Below, in pieces: positions 62,009-64,000 of a DNA stretch of 64,000 nucleotides. Each line of letters begins with the position of its first letter. The first letter of the stretch is position 1. Location of the stretch: contig NZ_FOCM01000001.1 in assembly GCF_900110115.1 (NCBI RefSeq), positions 806,001 through 870,000 of the forward strand, given 5' to 3'. The position numbers were made by a program, and so were the translations under genes. The notes under the pieces are model-generated. The model did not search any database. It worked only from the letters and a program-made list of their open reading frames with translations, and was not told where the DNA came from. The DNA is from Palleronia pelagia. Its GTDB lineage: Bacteria > Pseudomonadota > Alphaproteobacteria > Rhodobacterales > Rhodobacteraceae.

Positions 62009-63679
62009 ATGGCCATCCTGACATTCGAGAACGTGTCGAAAAACTACGGCGACAGCGCGGTCCTGAAGGACATCGACCTGGACGTGGCGGAAGGCGAGTT
62101 CCTTGTCCTGCTGGGCTTCTCCGGCACCGGCAAGACGACCCTGATCAACCTTATGGCCGGGCTCGAGATGCCGACCGCCGGGCGGGTCACCTTCAAGGAT
62201 CAGCCGATCACCGGACCGGGCCCCGAGCGCGGCGTGATCTTCCAGAACTACTCGCTGATGCCGTGGCTCACGGTGACCGGAAATGTCCGCCTCGCCGTCG
62301 ACACCGTGTTCCCGGGCCTGCCCGCGAAGGAGAAGGACGAGAAGGTCGCGCTTTACGTGAAGATGGTGGGCCTCGGCCACGCCGCGACGCGCCGCCCCGC
62401 CGAGCTTTCGGGCGGCATGCGGCAGCGGGTCAACGTGGCGCGGGCATTGGCGATGAAGCCCGAGCTTCTGCTCCTGGACGAGCCGCTGTCGGCGCTGGAC
62501 GCGCTGACCCGCGCCAACCTGGCCGACGAGATCGAGGCGATCTGGCAGCAGGCACGCCAGACCTGCGTGCTGATCACCAACGACGTGGACGAGGCCATCG
62601 TGTTGGCCGACCGGATCATCGCGCTGAACCCCGACGGCACCTTGGGGCAGTCCTTCACGGTGGAGATCCCCCGCCCGCGCGAACGGGGCGCCATGAACCA
62701 CCACGACGGCTTCAAACGCCTGCGCGCGGATATCACCGGCTATCTCATGGATGCGGGCATCAAGACCGAGGCCGGCGGCAGGAAGACCCTGCCGAACGTG
62801 ACCCCCATCCACGGGATGCCCAAGGCGCAGAAGGACGCGCAGGACGGCCTGATCGAAGAGCGGTTCCTGGATTTCAGCCAGCTGCACAAGGTCTATCCCA
62901 CCCCCAAGGGACCGCTGACGGTGGTCGAGGATTTCGACCTCAAGATGAACCGGGGCGAATTCATCTCGCTCATCGGCCATTCGGGCTGCGGCAAGTCCAC
63001 GGTCCTGACCATGGCCGCCGGCCTGAACGAGATATCGAAGGGGGCGATCAAGCTCGACGGGCGCCACGTGATGGGCGCCGATCCCGAACGCGCGGTGGTG
63101 TTCCAGTCGCCGTCGCTGTTTCCGTGGCTGACGGCGAAGGAAAACGTCGCGGTGGGCGTGGACAAGGTCTATCCCAACGCCTCGCGCGCCGAGCGGCAGG
63201 AGGTGGTAGAATACTACCTCGAACGGGTGGGCCTTGGCGATGCCATGGACAAGCCCGCGGTGGACCTGTCGAACGGCATGAAGCAACGGGTCGGCATCGC
63301 CCGCGCCTTCGCCCTGTCGCCGAAGCTCCTGCTGCTGGACGAACCGTTCGGCATGCTCGACAGCCTGACCCGGTGGGAGCTGCAGGAAGTCCTGATGGAG
63401 GTCTGGGACCGTACCAAGGTGACCGCCATCTGCGTAACCCACGACGTGGACGAGGCGATCCTGCTGGCCGACCGCGTGGTGATGATGACCAACGGTCCGC
63501 AGGCGACCATCGGGCGCATCGTCGACGTGGACCTGCCGCGCCCGCGCACGCGCAAGGCGCTGCTGGAACACCCCGATTACTATCTCTACCGCGAACAGGT
63601 GCTGAACTTCCTCGAGGAATACGAGCACGGCGCGCGTCCCAAATCCAAACCGGCCGATCCGGCCATCGCGGCGGAGTGA
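62009..63679 (+). CDS. nrtCD: Nitrate ABC transporter tandem ATPase (NrtC-NrtD fusion)
   Basis: The 556-aa protein is two ABC ATPase domains in one chain. Domain 1 (about 1-260) has GFSGTGKTT, ELSGGMRQRVNVARAL and LLLLDEPLSALD. Domain 2 (about 290-545) has GHSGCGKST, DLSNGMKQRVGIARAF (signature Gly replaced by Asn) and LLLLDEPFGMLD. Unlike cyanobacterial NrtC, there is no binding-protein-like tail. It energises NrtAB. Confidence 0.95.
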   Translation: MAILTFENVSKNYGDSAVLKDIDLDVAEGEFLVLLGFSGTGKTTLINLMAGLEMPTAGRVTFKDQPITGPGPERGVIFQNYSLMPWLTVTGNVRLAVDTVFPGLPAKEKDEKVALYVKMVGLGHAATRRPAELSGGMRQRVNVARALAMKPELLLLDEPLSALDALTRANLADEIEAIWQQARQTCVLITNDVDEAIVLADRIIALNPDGTLGQSFTVEIPRPRERGAMNHHDGFKRLRADITGYLMDAGIKTEAGGRKTLPNVTPIHGMPKAQKDAQDGLIEERFLDFSQLHKVYPTPKGPLTVVEDFDLKMNRGEFISLIGHSGCGKSTVLTMAAGLNEISKGAIKLDGRHVMGADPERAVVFQSPSLFPWLTAKENVAVGVDKVYPNASRAERQEVVEYYLERVGLGDAMDKPAVDLSNGMKQRVGIARAFALSPKLLLLDEPFGMLDSLTRWELQEVLMEVWDRTKVTAICVTHDVDEAILLADRVVMMTNGPQATIGRIVDVDLPRPRTRKALLEHPDYYLYREQVLNFLEEYEHGARPKSKPADPAIAAE

Positions 63680-63684
63680 GGCCG

Positions 63685-64000
63685 ATGGATACTGTCCTGG
63701 AAACAACGAAGACCTTCGTGGAAGTCGCCGAGATCTGGGTGCCCGAGAATGACCGGCTGGTCCTGTCGGGCGGCGTCTACGGCCGCCACGACGCCTTCGC
63801 CGAAGCCTCACATTTCGAAAGCTTCACCAAGGGCGAGGGCCTGCCCGGCAAGGCCTGGGCCGAGGCCCGCCCGGTGGTGCTGAAGCAATTCGACGGCTCG
63901 TATTTCAAGCGCACCGAGGCCGCGAAGGCGGTGGGCCTGACCAGCGCCGTGGCGGTCCCGGTCTTCGCGGGCTCGACCCTGAAAGCGGTGCTTGTCGTCC
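63685..64000 (+). CDS. GAF-domain protein, N-terminal part (runs off window)
   Basis: The first 105 codons show MDTVLETTKTFVEVAEIWVP, then HFESFTKGEGLPGKAWAEARPVVL and TSAVAVPVFAGSTLKAVLVV, the core of a GAF sensor domain. Its start is 5 bp after the nrtCD stop, so it belongs to the nitrate operon. The ligand and any output domain lie beyond the window. Confidence 0.75.
   Translation, partial: MDTVLETTKTFVEVAEIWVPENDRLVLSGGVYGRHDAFAEASHFESFTKGEGLPGKAWAEARPVVLKQFDGSYFKRTEAAKAVGLTSAVAVPVFAGSTLKAVLVV

Overview
The window is most likely a chromosomal segment of an alphaproteobacterium of the Rhodobacteraceae (Roseobacter/Paracoccus type). The flanks are very GC-rich and almost wall-to-wall coding, with many ATGA/GTGA start-stop overlaps. 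They carry a set typical of that family: rseP-dxr-cdsA-uppS-frr-pyrH, ctaA, a ChpT phosphotransferase, the ornithine-lipid pair olsBA, a long-tailed ribosomal protein L21, TRAP transporters and a NasST-controlled nitrate ABC transporter. The assignment is inferred from gene content and order, not from a database search.

Layout. (1) 1-31.6 kb, core chromosome: envelope and isoprenoid genes (rseP start, dxr, cdsA, uppS), translation and nucleotide genes (frr, pyrH, miaA), an AraC regulator, an orphan Tat-exported solute-binding protein, a DUF1206 protein, a lytic transglycosylase, ssb, a LysE exporter, aroB-aroK, a small-ORF/502-aa/xerD cluster, a CorC-like protein, a GDPD phosphodiesterase, an M32 carboxypeptidase, ctaA, a TrmJ-like methylase, a ThiE-like protein, olsBA, chpT, proBA-obgE, two GNAT genes, rpmA-rplU and a DUF2059 protein. 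(2) 31.57-31.66 kb: tRNA-Ser(CGA). (3) About 31.7-52.9 kb: an integrated accessory island, visibly lower in GC and with long noncoding gaps. It starts with a large serine recombinase whose reading frame runs antisense through the tRNA and ends at a decayed relaxase gene. (4) 53-64 kb, chromosome again: a GntR regulator facing a DctPQM TRAP operon, then NasT-NasS, an ANTAR-type attenuator leader and nrtA-nrtB-nrtCD, with the start of a GAF protein at the edge.

The island holds the most unusual material. A 208-aa FimB-sized tyrosine recombinase lies beside two inverted, near-identical 22-bp sites 94 bp apart, next to two overlapping small genes. A candidate defence-like locus combines a trypsin-like peptidase, two small proteins and a 1358-aa protein with a HigA-type HTH, a possible PD-(D/E)XK-like region and a long helical C-terminus; its promoter has a perfect dyad between -35 and -10. 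A strongly structured noncoding stretch of about 250 bp separates parts of that locus. The island also has an ArdA antirestriction gene, an H-NS-like protein, an RTX protein coupled to a DUF2927 protein, an ankyrin protein and a stand-alone receiver. On the chromosome, the best-resolved regulatory element is the nrtA leader: two hexaloop hairpins with A at loop position 1 and G at position 4, followed by a strong terminator. It lies directly downstream of the genes for the predicted ANTAR antiterminator (NasT) and its nitrate sensor (NasS).
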